Below are positions 17,076-25,573 of a stretch of DNA of 52,687 nt, one piece after another; within the stretch, counting starts at the first letter, position 1, and each line of letters begins with the position of its first letter. The stretch lies in assembly GCA_017444825.1 (NCBI GenBank), contig JAFSVU010000055.1, positions 1 through 52,687 of the forward strand. Direction: 5' to 3'. The position numbers and the translations under genes were made by a program. The notes below the pieces were generated by a model. It had not been told where the DNA came from and did not search any database. It saw only the letters and a program-made list of their open reading frames with translations. The stretch is from Clostridia bacterium. Lineage in GTDB: Bacteria; Bacillota; Clostridia; UBA1212.

Positions 17076-18866
17076 TTATCTTTCTCTTTTTTTAGCAAAT
17101 ATTACAAACGCCAATGCGACCGCCGCCCCGGCTCCGAAGGACAGTGTGCCTCCGCAGCCCTTCTTCTGACCCTCGGGAGTAGCCGTGGGCTCTTCAGGCT
17201 CCGGTGTGGCCGTCGGCTCCGAATTGTCAGGCGTGGGAGTTTCTTCAGGCTCTGTGGCCTCGGGCGTAGGCTCCTTGGTCGGCGCTTCCGTCGGCTCCGG
17301 AGTTTTCTCAGGCGGTGTGTACCCCTCGGGGTAGTTGCTCTCCACCAGCTTCTCAATGTCTGCCCGCGCCCCTGCCGGGTCTGAATAAAGCTTAGTGATA
17401 AACTCATCGGGCATCTCATATGCCGCAATAAGCAGCTCGTCATATTCGCCCATGCACTTAAGCGTAAGGTCGTTGAGTCCGCCGAGGGTTATAAAGTCGT
17501 CGGTGGTGCCGAGGCCGCTTGTGTTGACCGGCCTTGCCGCCTCGTAAATGACCTCTCCGTTCAGGAATATCCTGAATCCGTTCTCGCCGCTCACGGCGGC
17601 TATGTGGGTGTACTCGTCCCTCTCCACATTGGCGATGTTCTCAAGGTTCCAGCCCGTCCTTGTCTCGTAGAATGACAGTCCGCCGGTGTTCTCGTCGACT
17701 CTGAAATAGAGCTCAAAATGGTGGTCCGTCTCTTTACCGGCAAAGGCAATGGGCGCGGTGTAGGCGCCGTTGTCGTTTTCCTCCCACTTGACCCAGAAGG
17801 CGATGGTGAAAGCCGAAAGGTTCGTGTCCGCCGGCAGATAGTCGCCGGAAAGAGGCTCCACGACCGTGACCGCCTTGCCCACCTTTCCGTCGGTGTAGCC
17901 GTCATTCACATCCTCTGTGTCGATGTTCATTTCGTTGTGGGATATGTCCTTGGTCGACCCGTCAAAAGGCCAGAAGTATATGGGCCCTTTTCCGGTCTCC
18001 GGCTGCGCCGTCTCCTGCTCTCCGGCTTCGGGCGTCGCATCGGCAGGCTCTTCAGTGGCGGTTCCTCCCGGAACGTCCGGGGTTATCGCAATGCTTCCGT
18101 CCGCAAAGCCCTTCAGCTTTTCGGGGCTGTCGAAGGCCGCCTTGACATCCGCCTCTTTCATGGCAAAATTAGCATAAAATGCATCGTCAATAAGTCCGCA
18201 GAACCTGAAGGTGCTTCCGTCATGGTTCAGGGCTCCCACCGTGATGGTGTTCATATTGCCCAGGGCCTCTTTGAGATCGTAATGGGCCTCTCTCTCAGCA
18301 AAAAGCTCTCCGTTGATGTACATTCGGAGCACGCTGAGGTTGTAGGTCACCGTGATCTGATACCAGGTGTCGTAGGATATGGGCTTGCCGTCGTTCTCAT
18401 TGGAAAGCTGCGCCGCCGTCGCCGGGGAATACGTCAGGAGCATTCCGCCGTTGTTCGCCGCCGAAGCATGGCCAACGTGTATCTGCACCCTGTCCTGCTG
18501 GGCATCCGTCGTGTTTCCCTTGGACATGATTATGTTCCACTCGGTGGCGCCGCTGCTGAGCTTTATCCACGCACCCATCGTAAACCCGGCCGTGGTCTTT
18601 TCGGTGAGTTTTTTCGTCCTCATCGCGTCGCCGTTCTCGGTGTCGAGAGCCTTCCCGTGCCTGCCCTCCGCAAATTCGGGTAAATCCGCCGAAAGATCAA
18701 GCTTGCCCGACGCATCATCTCCGCTGCCGTCAAACGACCAGTAATGGAAATTGTATTCATAATTCGCCGCATCGACTGATGTAAGCGGCAACGCCATCCC
18801 GGCAAAGATCAAAATAGCGGTAATGACCGCTAAAACATTAACAACTATTCCGCCTTTTCTAAACAT
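17076..18866 (-). CDS. Surface protein with two LamG-like domains and C-terminal anchor
   Basis: The 596 residues comprise a signal peptide (about 1-33), a concanavalin/LamG-type domain at about 40-250 (beginning YWSFDGSG), a short Thr/Glu/Pro linker, a second LamG domain at about 305-505 (YFWPFDGSTKD), and a long Pro/Thr/Glu spacer (about 525-570). The C terminus is GCGG, a hydrophobic stretch and KKRER, the same Cys-containing anchor type as in the GH2 protein downstream. No catalytic domain is visible, so it is probably a carbohydrate-binding partner of the GH2 enzyme, whose start lies 20 bp downstream. The ribosome binding site is AAGGGGA. Confidence 0.82.
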   Translation of the reverse strand: MFRKGGIVVNVLAVITAILIFAGMALPLTSVDAANYEYNFHYWSFDGSGDDASGKLDLSADLPEFAEGRHGKALDTENGDAMRTKKLTEKTTAGFTMGAWIKLSSGATEWNIIMSKGNTTDAQQDRVQIHVGHASAANNGGMLLTYSPATAAQLSNENDGKPISYDTWYQITVTYNLSVLRMYINGELFAEREAHYDLKEALGNMNTITVGALNHDGSTFRFCGLIDDAFYANFAMKEADVKAAFDSPEKLKGFADGSIAITPDVPGGTATEEPADATPEAGEQETAQPETGKGPIYFWPFDGSTKDISHNEMNIDTEDVNDGYTDGKVGKAVTVVEPLSGDYLPADTNLSAFTIAFWVKWEENDNGAYTAPIAFAGKETDHHFELYFRVDENTGGLSFYETRTGWNLENIANVERDEYTHIAAVSGENGFRIFLNGEVIYEAARPVNTSGLGTTDDFITLGGLNDLTLKCMGEYDELLIAAYEMPDEFITKLYSDPAGARADIEKLVESNYPEGYTPPEKTPEPTEAPTKEPTPEATEPEETPTPDNSEPTATPEPEEPTATPEGQKKGCGGTLSFGAGAAVALAFVIFAKKRER

Positions 18867-18896
18867 CTCCGTATCCCCTTTTACTTAGCACCTGTA

Positions 18897-19035
18897 GCTA
18901 TTCCCTTTTACCTCTTACCTCTTACTTATTACCTAAGCGGCACCCCTTGAACTATTACCTTGAGCGGCACTCCCTCGCGCAGCGCCCTCTTACCTCTTAC
19001 CTCTTACTTATTACCTTAAGCGGCACCCCTTAAAC
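18897..19035. repeat. 33-bp intergenic repeat array, locus 3
   Basis: Three cores (near 18937, 18964 and 19020) lie in ttacctcttactt filler between the upstream end of the LamG gene and the stop codon of the iclR-type gene at 19036. The last unit directly abuts that stop codon, as at locus 1. Confidence 0.75.
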
Positions 19036-19797
19036 TTAATACCCCAGCTTTCTGGAAATCTTCTCCGCTATCTGGCACACCGTCTCCGCGTACCTCGGTA
19101 TCATTTCCTTCCTGACCCTGTCCACGGGCCCGGAAATGCCTATGGCCGCCACCACCTGGCCGCTGAAATCAAACACCGGAGCCGCAACGCAGCGCATTCC
19201 GAGGGTGGTCTCCTCCTCGTCAATGGCATACCCCCGCTCCCGGTTCCTCTTCGCCTCTTCGAGAAGTTCCTCTTCGCCGATGATGGTATTGGCGGTGTGC
19301 TTTTCTCTCGGAACGGTTTTGAGAAGTCTCAGCTTTTCATCCTCGGGCATCGACGCGAACATTGCCTTGCCGTGGGCTGTGCTGTGGAGCTCCTCCCTGT
19401 CGCCCACCTGCAGAATAACGCCCAGATACTGAGGGCTGCTGAGGCAGTCGATCAGGTAAATGAGGTCTCCCTTGCGCACACTGAGACCCGCCGCCTCGCC
19501 GGTGATGCGGTTCAGTTCCTCCAGAAATGGATGGGCAATGGCCCGGATCTCGTACCTGTCCAGCACCCGCTCTCTGAATTTACAGAGCTTCAGGCCCAGA
19601 GCATACTTTCCGCCCTCGCCGATCTGTTCCACGTAGCCGTTTTCCTCCAGCGTCTTCAAAAGCCTGTAGGCGCTGCTCTTATTAACTTCCAGTATTTTGC
19701 TTAATTCTGTAACACCAATTGAACCGTGTTCGTGAATTATATCGAGGATCATCAATCCCCGCGACAATGAATTAATAGTCTGCACTTGTTTATCCAT
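19036..19797 (-). CDS. IclR family transcriptional regulator
   Basis: The 253 residues have the usual IclR layout. A winged helix-turn-helix occupies about 5-65 (SLSRGLMILDIIHEHGSIGVTELSKILEVNKSSAYRLLKTLEENGYV region). An effector-binding GAF-like domain runs from about 75 to the end (GEAAGLSVRKGD, HSTAHGKAMFASM, DEEETTLGMRCVAAPVFD). I chose the ATG at 19797, which gives MDKQVQTINSLSRG and the family's normal length; the frame is open 15 codons further. It is divergent from the catabolic operon at 20020 and is the obvious candidate to control it, probably responding to a pathway intermediate. It has its own promoter at 19828-19856. Confidence 0.92.
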   Translation of the reverse strand: MDKQVQTINSLSRGLMILDIIHEHGSIGVTELSKILEVNKSSAYRLLKTLEENGYVEQIGEGGKYALGLKLCKFRERVLDRYEIRAIAHPFLEELNRITGEAAGLSVRKGDLIYLIDCLSSPQYLGVILQVGDREELHSTAHGKAMFASMPEDEKLRLLKTVPREKHTANTIIGEEELLEEAKRNRERGYAIDEEETTLGMRCVAAPVFDFSGQVVAAIGISGPVDRVRKEMIPRYAETVCQIAEKISRKLGY

Positions 19798-19827
19798 AAA
19801 TGTGCCCTGCCTTTCGAAGGTACAAAA

Positions 19828-19856
19828 ATGATAACATATCACGCAGGATCAGTCAA
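19828..19856 (-). promoter_or_regulatory. Promoter of the iclR-type gene
   Basis: On the minus strand, TTGACT (19856-19851) and TATCAT (19833-19828) are separated by exactly 17 bp, with TG just before the -10. Predicted start is near 19821, giving a leader of about 24 nt. Confidence 0.65.
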
Positions 19857-19872
19857 ACGTTACCCGGCACTT

Positions 19873-19887
19873 GCCAATGCCATTGGC
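19873..19887. repeat. Inverted pair of the octamer core between divergent promoters
   Basis: GCCAATG-C-CATTGGC forms a 7-bp inverted repeat with a single central base. It is the only place in the window where two copies of the over-represented CATTGGC word face each other. It lies between the divergent iclR and operon promoters, so it could also be an operator. Confidence 0.5.
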
Positions 19888-19927
19888 GAAAGTATCATTA
19901 AAATCCCTAAATAAATTATAAAGCGTA

Positions 19928-19956
19928 TTGACACGCCAAACACCGGGTGATAGAAT
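19928..19956 (+). promoter_or_regulatory. Promoter of the catabolic operon
   Basis: A consensus TTGACA at 19928-19933 and TAGAAT at 19951-19956 are separated by 17 bp. Predicted transcription start is near 19963, immediately before the repeated AGAAACG boxes. A core this strong suggests that repression, rather than activation, sets expression. Confidence 0.75.
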
Positions 19957-19964
19957 ATAAAAAT

Positions 19965-19993
19965 AGAAACGCGTTGCATAATAAGAAACGTTT
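19965..19993. promoter_or_regulatory. Putative IclR operator boxes
   Basis: AGAAACG is repeated at 19965-19971 and 19984-19990, a 19-bp spacing or about two helical turns. Each copy begins a small palindrome: AACGCGTT at 19968-19975 and AAACGTTT at 19986-19993. The boxes sit at and just after the predicted start site, where a bound regulator would block transcription. The link to the adjacent IclR protein is inferred from position. Confidence 0.45.
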
Positions 19994-20019
19994 TTAAGAG
20001 TTTTACGAGGTGACACGAT

Positions 20020-20871
20020 ATGAAATTAGGATTTTTGGCAAACGGAGAGATGCTTGGTTGGGATTACGGAAAGCTTTGCGCTTTTATCCGCGAGTCCGGT
20101 TACGACTGCGTTGAGCTGATCGACGACATCATTTTTGCTCCGGGGAAAACAGACAAGGACAACGAAGACCTCCTCAAGGCCCTGAAGGAGAACGGGATCG
20201 AGATCTCGGAGATACTTCTCCAGCACGATTTTGTCATTCCGGATCCCGCAGCGAGGCGCGCTTCCATCGATACCGTTAAGGCAAACATCCCGAAGGTCGC
20301 GGCCCTCGGAGTCAAGATCGCCAATCTCTTCACAGGCCCCGTGCCGTGGATGCCGGACCCCGTCATTGTGGGCCGCCAGGTCTCCATGGAGCAGGCGTGG
20401 CAATGGGTGTTTGAGGCCTTTGACGAGATAATCCCGGTGGCGGAGCAGTACGGCGTAAAGCTTGCCGTGGAAAACGTTTGGGGCATGCTCGTGCACGATT
20501 TTTACACAAACCAGTACCTGCAGAACCACTATGAATCGAAATTCCTTGGCGTCAACCTCGACCCGTCCCACGACGCTCTCTACGGAAATACGGACCCCGC
20601 ATTCCTGGTGAAGGGCTGGGGCAGGGATAAGATATTCCACGTCCACGTTAAGGACGCCGTCGGTGTGGCCGAGATGGGCAAGTTCACGTTCCCGGTCATT
20701 GGCGAGGGTGTGATCAACTTTAAGGCCTTCTTTAACGCGCTCAAAGAGATCGGCTACGATGGATGCGCCAGCGTGGAGTTCGAATCCTGGACATACCGCA
20801 ACGTAATGTGGGAAGGTCAGCATGCGCCCGCAGCTCCCGAAATGCGGAGAATACTCGACCGCTTTATCTGA
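20020..20871 (+). CDS. Xylose-isomerase-like TIM-barrel protein (sugar isomerase/dehydratase)
   Basis: The 283-residue protein belongs to the AP-endonuclease-2/xylose-isomerase-like superfamily. Metal-site residues are recognisable: Glu in LAVENVWG, Asp/His in GVNLDPSHDA, His-x-His in FHVHVKD and Glu near the C terminus in SVEFESW. The family includes inosose dehydratase (IolE), inosose isomerase (IolI) and hydroxypyruvate isomerase. As first gene of an operon with a Gfo/Idh dehydrogenase and an IolD-like enzyme, an inosose dehydratase-like or epimerase role is the best inference, but the sequence alone does not decide it. The ribosome binding site is ACGAGGTGA. It is cytoplasmic. Confidence 0.85.
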   Translation: MKLGFLANGEMLGWDYGKLCAFIRESGYDCVELIDDIIFAPGKTDKDNEDLLKALKENGIEISEILLQHDFVIPDPAARRASIDTVKANIPKVAALGVKIANLFTGPVPWMPDPVIVGRQVSMEQAWQWVFEAFDEIIPVAEQYGVKLAVENVWGMLVHDFYTNQYLQNHYESKFLGVNLDPSHDALYGNTDPAFLVKGWGRDKIFHVHVKDAVGVAEMGKFTFPVIGEGVINFKAFFNALKEIGYDGCASVEFESWTYRNVMWEGQHAPAAPEMRRILDRFI

Positions 20872-20898
20872 ATATATCCGCCCGCGCGGAAATATATA
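20872..20898 (+). other. Intercistronic stem-loop
   Basis: ATATAT-CCGC-[CCGC]-GCGG-AA-ATATAT can fold into a bulged hairpin between the first and second genes of the operon. There is no T-run, so it is more likely an mRNA-processing or stability element than a terminator. Confidence 0.35.
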
Positions 20899-20928
20899 AA
20901 CATCTATTATAGTAAGGGGAAATGAATT

Positions 20929-21981
20929 ATGATCAAACACAACATTATTATGGTTGGATGCGGTGCCATCGCATTCCGTTGGCTGGACCACATTACTAAA
21001 CGTGACGATTGCCGCATTATTGCGCTGGTGGACAAAAATCCCGACAACGCAAAAAAGTACAGCGAGAGATACAATCTCACCTGCCCGATCTACGAGGATC
21101 TGGACGTGGCTCTTGAAAAAGAGAAAGGCGACCTCCTCATCGACCTCACCTTCGTAACGGTCCACCATCAGATCGTAACCAAGGCTCTTAAGGCAGGCTA
21201 CAACGTATTCGGCGAGAAACCGATGGCTTTCACAGTTGAACAGGTCAATAAGATCCTTAAGACCGTTGACGAGACCGGCAAAAAGTATTTCGTAATGCAG
21301 AACCGCCGCTTCATCGACAGAGTCGCTAAGATCAGAGAGCTTCTCAAATCCGGACTTCTCGGCGCTCCCACCCTTCTTTCCGGTGAGATCTACGTCAACG
21401 CCGACATGGGAAGCATCAGAAATTCATTCAAATATCCCCAGCTTCAGGACAACAACATCCACAGCTTTGACATGGCCCGCTACCTCGTTGACGGTAAGCC
21501 GAAGGCAGTTACATATCACAGCTTCCGTCCAAAGGATTCAATGTACGACGGTGACTCCGCCTGCGACGCAGTGTTCGAGTTCGACAACGACGTGACGTAC
21601 CTCTTCCGCGGATACAACGGCGCTCAGGCATGCTGGACATCCTGGGACAACGTCTGGAGGATCGACTGCGAGAAGGGATCGCTGGTTTGGGACGGCGAAG
21701 GCGACGTTAAGTACCAGTATTATGAACACTCCAATGACCTCTTCAACGGCAAGTGGTTCCAGGAAGGCGTTTTCAAGAAGCCCGACGTAGTGCGCGACCA
21801 GCACGACGGCGCTCTTGAGGACCTTTTCGATGCGCTCGACACAGGACGCACACCCGGAACGGACTGCAAAGACAACGTTTACAGTATCGCTATGGTATTG
21901 GCGAGTATCAAGAGCATCGAGGAGAAGAGAAGAGTCGAGATCGAGGTTAATGATACGTATCCTTACCTTGTTTTGAAGTAA
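20929..21981 (+). CDS. Gfo/Idh/MocA family oxidoreductase
   Basis: The 350 residues are the usual length. The N-terminal Rossmann fold carries VGCGAIAFRWL (nucleotide binding), and the family lysine is in FGEKPMAF, where EKP is diagnostic. The C-terminal alpha/beta domain has HSFDMARYLVDG as the expected His/Asp-containing helix. Family members oxidise or reduce a secondary alcohol of sugars or cyclitols with NAD(P); inositol 2-dehydrogenases belong here. The ribosome binding site AAGGGGAA precedes the ATG. Context suggests it produces the keto-cyclitol or keto-sugar consumed by the TIM-barrel and TPP enzymes. Confidence 0.9.
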   Translation: MIKHNIIMVGCGAIAFRWLDHITKRDDCRIIALVDKNPDNAKKYSERYNLTCPIYEDLDVALEKEKGDLLIDLTFVTVHHQIVTKALKAGYNVFGEKPMAFTVEQVNKILKTVDETGKKYFVMQNRRFIDRVAKIRELLKSGLLGAPTLLSGEIYVNADMGSIRNSFKYPQLQDNNIHSFDMARYLVDGKPKAVTYHSFRPKDSMYDGDSACDAVFEFDNDVTYLFRGYNGAQACWTSWDNVWRIDCEKGSLVWDGEGDVKYQYYEHSNDLFNGKWFQEGVFKKPDVVRDQHDGALEDLFDALDTGRTPGTDCKDNVYSIAMVLASIKSIEEKRRVEIEVNDTYPYLVLK

Positions 21982-21992
21982 AGGGGAAAGCC

Positions 21993-23780
21993 ATGAAAAG
22001 AACAGGCGGAGAAGTAGTAGTAGATAAATTGATACAGGAGCAAGTCCCGTATGTTATAGGTATCCCGGGACACGGCGTACTTGGTTTGTTTGACGCCATA
22101 CGCAAAGCCGACGCGGACGGCAAGATCCGTTACCTCCAGGTAAAGCACGAGCAGGCAGCCACGGCAATGGCCGACGGTTACTACCGTGTTTCCGGAAGGC
22201 CCCTCGCAGTTTTTGCGTCCATAGGCCCCGGCACACTTAATCTTTCGATAGGTCTTGCAACGGCTTTCGTTGACTCGACACCTTTCCTGGCGCTCTGCGG
22301 CGACACACACACGAACATGTACGGCGTTGGCGTGCTTCAGGAAGTCGAGAGATACCACGACAGCAATATCCAGAGAGCCCTCGAGCCCCTGGTTAAGCGC
22401 TGCTGGAGAGTCGAGACGGCGGATCAGCTTCCGAGAACCATGAACAATGCATTCAAGGAGATGCTCTCCGGAAGACGTGGCCCCTGCGCCATCACCCTTC
22501 CGATGGACGTTCAGGCGGACAGCACCGAGAAAAACATACCGGTAATAAAGCAGCCCGAGTGGGAGCTTCCTCACGCAGACGAAAAAGCGATCGACAAGGC
22601 CATTGCCCTTATGAAGACCGCAAAACGTCCTCTCATATTCGTGGGCGGCGGAGCGCTCAGGACCAAGGCCGGCGCTGTGATCGAGAAGCTTGCCGAAAAA
22701 TGGGGAGCCGCCATCATCACCACCCTCGCGGCTAAAGGCACAATCAGTGAAACACATCCCCAGTACTGCTTCCACACAGGAAGTAAGGGAACGAAGATAG
22801 GTCTTGAGATCAGCCGCAGCGCAGACGTTGTGCTGGCCCTCGGAACACGCTTCGCGGACGAGTCCACGTGCTCCTACCGCAAGGGCGTCGCCTTCAACTT
22901 CCCTGACACGAAGCTGGTGCAGGTGGACCTTGACGGCCACGAGATCGGAAAGAACTACCTCGCGGACGTGGGCGTCATATCCGACGTGACCGCTTTCGTA
23001 AACAGGGTTCTCGAGAAGGATCCCGACTTTACGGTCAACAAGGCTTACCTTGACGAGATCACAGAGCACCGCAAAGCGTGGTTTGAGTTCGTTGACGCAA
23101 AAGAAAACGCCAAAACTGAAGAGATGACCATCTCCCGCATGATCGGCGTCATGAAGAAGGTCCTTCCCAAGGACACCATCATTTCCACCTCGTCCGGAAA
23201 CACGCAGGCGCAGCTCTTCCAGGAATATTGCTATGAGGAGCGCTACTGCAACCTGACGACCGGCGGATTCTCCACCATGGGCTGGGCAATGCCCGCAGCC
23301 TTCGGCGCAAAGCTGGCAGCTCCGGACAAACCGGTGGTCACCTTCCTCGGGGACGGCGACTTCATGATGGTAATGCAGGAGCTTTCAACAGCGGCACAGT
23401 ACAACATACCGGTGATCACCATCCTTGCCGACAACCAGGGCTGGATGGCCATCAAAGATCTCCAGGTGGACGTGCTCGGAAAAGAGAACACATTCGGCAA
23501 CGACTTTGAGCAGAACGGAAAGGCTTACCGCCCCGACTTCAAAGCCATCGCAGAGGGCTTCGGCATCAGCGCATATCGCGCCGACGACAACGACTCCTTC
23601 AAGGCGGCCCTCGAGGATGCGCTTAAGCAAAAAGGCCCGTCTCTGATCCACGTCAATGTATCCTCGACTCATCCCTACTCCGGCGGAGAAGCCTTCGGCT
23701 GGTGGGACGTTCCGATTCCCGGCTACATGGAAGAGAAGAGAAAGGTATACGAAAATGCCATCAAAGAAGAAACCGTTTGA
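21993..23780 (+). CDS. Thiamine-diphosphate enzyme, IolD / acetolactate-synthase superfamily
   Basis: The 595 residues have the three-domain TPP layout. The N-terminal Pyr domain has VIGIPGHGVLGLFDAI and the activating Glu in KHEQAATAMADGY. A central domain includes FVGGGALR. The C-terminal PP domain carries the TPP/Mg motif GDGDFMMVMQELSTAAQ...ADNQGW. The C-terminal AFGWWDVPIPGY is reminiscent of IolD (trihydroxycyclohexane-dione hydrolase), which opens the cyclitol ring to 5-deoxyglucuronate. It is slightly shorter than classical IolD, and the PGHGVLGLF segment differs, so the exact reaction is inferred from similarity plus operon context. The next gene starts 26 bp before its stop codon. 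Confidence 0.85.
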   Translation: MKRTGGEVVVDKLIQEQVPYVIGIPGHGVLGLFDAIRKADADGKIRYLQVKHEQAATAMADGYYRVSGRPLAVFASIGPGTLNLSIGLATAFVDSTPFLALCGDTHTNMYGVGVLQEVERYHDSNIQRALEPLVKRCWRVETADQLPRTMNNAFKEMLSGRRGPCAITLPMDVQADSTEKNIPVIKQPEWELPHADEKAIDKAIALMKTAKRPLIFVGGGALRTKAGAVIEKLAEKWGAAIITTLAAKGTISETHPQYCFHTGSKGTKIGLEISRSADVVLALGTRFADESTCSYRKGVAFNFPDTKLVQVDLDGHEIGKNYLADVGVISDVTAFVNRVLEKDPDFTVNKAYLDEITEHRKAWFEFVDAKENAKTEEMTISRMIGVMKKVLPKDTIISTSSGNTQAQLFQEYCYEERYCNLTTGGFSTMGWAMPAAFGAKLAAPDKPVVTFLGDGDFMMVMQELSTAAQYNIPVITILADNQGWMAIKDLQVDVLGKENTFGNDFEQNGKAYRPDFKAIAEGFGISAYRADDNDSFKAALEDALKQKGPSLIHVNVSSTHPYSGGEAFGWWDVPIPGYMEEKRKVYENAIKEETV

Positions 23781-24603
23781 CAAGCGCGAAACGATGCGCA
23801 CAGCCGCAGAAATACGCAAGGGCGTGATCCGTGCTCTCGAAGCCGCGGGCTCGGGACACATTGGCGGAAGCATGTCCCTGGCGGAGATCCTGGCCGTGCT
23901 GTATACGGATATTCTTAACGTCGACCCGAAGGACCCGAAAAAGAGGGATCGCGACTACGTGGTACTCTCCAAGGGTCACTGCGGACCGGCTCTTTACGCC
24001 ACGCTGGCTTACAAGGGCTATTTCGACCCCTCAGAGCTTCTCACTCTTAATCAAGGCGGTACGAACCTTCCCAGCCACTGCGACAGGCTGAAGACCACCG
24101 GCATCGATATTAGCACAGGGTCCCTCGGCCAGGGGCTGTCCCTCGCAACAGGCGTTGCCCTCGGTAAAAAACTGCAGGGAATACCCGGAAAGGTGTTTGC
24201 CATCGTGGGAGACGGAGAGCTTCAGGAGGGTCAGAACTGGGAAGCGTTCCTGTTCATCGCCCACCAAAAGGTCACGAACCTTGTCACTGTTGTGGATAAC
24301 AACCGAAGGCAGCTGGACGGCTACACCGCGGACATCTGCGACGAGGCTGACCTTGGCGAGAAGCTCAGCGCCTTTGGTTTTGAAGTGAGACGGGTGGACG
24401 GACACGACGTCACCGCCCTTTACGAGGCCTTTGCGACAGCAGGCGAAGGTTCAAAGCCCACGGTAGTCATCTGCGACACCGAAAAAGGCCACGGCTGCTG
24501 CATATCCGAGATCGGCGGATTCAACCACTACATGCCTGTTTCCCAAGAGGATGCAAAACGCGCCATCGAGGACATTGACAGGAGACTGGAGGCGTCATTA
24601 TGA
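23755..24603 (+). CDS. Transketolase, N-terminal subunit
   Basis: The 282 residues form the TPP-binding half of a split transketolase: AAGSGHIGGSMS (His motif), SKGHCGPALYATLA, STGSLGQGLSLATG and the TPP-binding GDGELQEGQNWEA. I chose the ATG at 23755, which overlaps the IolD-like gene by 26 bp and follows GAAAGG; an ATG at 23794 is also possible. It pairs with the next gene, whose start overlaps its stop codon. Transketolases move a two-carbon ketol unit from a ketose to an aldose. Its place inside this operon, rather than in a pentose-phosphate locus, suggests a dedicated catabolic substrate. Confidence 0.92.
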   Translation: MPSKKKPFDKRETMRTAAEIRKGVIRALEAAGSGHIGGSMSLAEILAVLYTDILNVDPKDPKKRDRDYVVLSKGHCGPALYATLAYKGYFDPSELLTLNQGGTNLPSHCDRLKTTGIDISTGSLGQGLSLATGVALGKKLQGIPGKVFAIVGDGELQEGQNWEAFLFIAHQKVTNLVTVVDNNRRQLDGYTADICDEADLGEKLSAFGFEVRRVDGHDVTALYEAFATAGEGSKPTVVICDTEKGHGCCISEIGGFNHYMPVSQEDAKRAIEDIDRRLEASL

Positions 24604-25571
24604 GCGAATTCTTACTTGATACCTTCGAGGTCGATCCAAAGGAAATGAGGCAGGCCTACTGCGACGCGCTGATCAAAGAAGCCAATGTGAACGACAAGCT
24701 CATGGTCATCGACGTTGACGTCAGCCACTCTGTGGGCACAGGAAAGTTTTACGAAGCTTTCCCGGACAGAGCCATCAACTGCGGCATTATGGAAGCCCAT
24801 GCCATAGGAATGTGCGCGGGCATGTCGGAGACGGGTCTCATCCCCTTCTTCCACGCTTTCGGAGTTTTCGCCACAAGGCGTATATTCGACCAGATATTCA
24901 TATCCTGCGCATACCAGGACCTGAACGTAAAGATCATCGGCGCGGACCCTGGCGTCACCGCACAAACCAATGGCGGCACCCACATGCCCTTTGAGGACCT
25001 CGGTCTCATGAGGCTGATCCCGAACGCCACAATAGTGGAGCCCGCTGACAGCACGATGTACGATTATATCGTCCACGCCATGGCGGAGCAGTACGGGGTG
25101 TTCTATCTCCGCACCTCCCGCCGGAAGACCGTGAAGCTGTACAAGCCCGGCACCGAATTTAAGGTCGGAAAGGCCATGAAGCTCTTTGACGGAAAAGACG
25201 TTTGCATCATCGCCTGCGGCATAATGGTCTACGAGGCGATCCGCGCAAGGGAGATCCTAAAGGCTGAGGGCATTGACGCCGCTGTCATCGACATGCACAC
25301 CATAAAGCCTCTCGACGGTGAAGCGGTCCTCGAAGCCGCCCGAAAATGCGGAGCGGTGGTGACGGCCGAAAACCACAACAAAGTCGGGGGCCTCGGCAGC
25401 GCGGTCTGCGAGTTCCTGGCGGAGAAGCATCCGGTGCCCGTTGAAAGAGTCGGCGTAGACGAATCCTTCGGCGAGGTCGGTACCCAGGCATATCTTCAGA
25501 AGCGCTTCGGACTCACCGGCGAAGAGATCGCGCGGAAAGCTAAAATTGCAATTCAAAGAAAAGGAGCTTAA
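24600..25571 (+). CDS. Transketolase, C-terminal subunit
   Basis: The 323 residues contain the pyrimidine-binding and C-terminal domains of transketolase. MEAHAIGMCAGMSETGLIPFFHAF supplies the catalytic Glu, followed by GVTAQTNGGTHMPFEDLGLMR, YLRTSR and the C-terminal domain with VIDMHTIKPLD and VTAENHNKVGGLGS. It starts in an ATGA overlap with the upstream subunit, the usual arrangement for translational coupling of a heteromer. It would complete a heterotetrameric transketolase. Confidence 0.93.
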   Translation: MSEFLLDTFEVDPKEMRQAYCDALIKEANVNDKLMVIDVDVSHSVGTGKFYEAFPDRAINCGIMEAHAIGMCAGMSETGLIPFFHAFGVFATRRIFDQIFISCAYQDLNVKIIGADPGVTAQTNGGTHMPFEDLGLMRLIPNATIVEPADSTMYDYIVHAMAEQYGVFYLRTSRRKTVKLYKPGTEFKVGKAMKLFDGKDVCIIACGIMVYEAIRAREILKAEGIDAAVIDMHTIKPLDGEAVLEAARKCGAVVTAENHNKVGGLGSAVCEFLAEKHPVPVERVGVDESFGEVGTQAYLQKRFGLTGEEIARKAKIAIQRKGA

Positions 25572-25573
25572 AG

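Noticed and set aside
20026-21168. Long antisense frame (about 380 codons) opposite the first catabolic genes
   Set aside because: It mirrors strongly coding genes with clear families; no homology or ribosome binding site, a typical shadow in GC-rich DNA.
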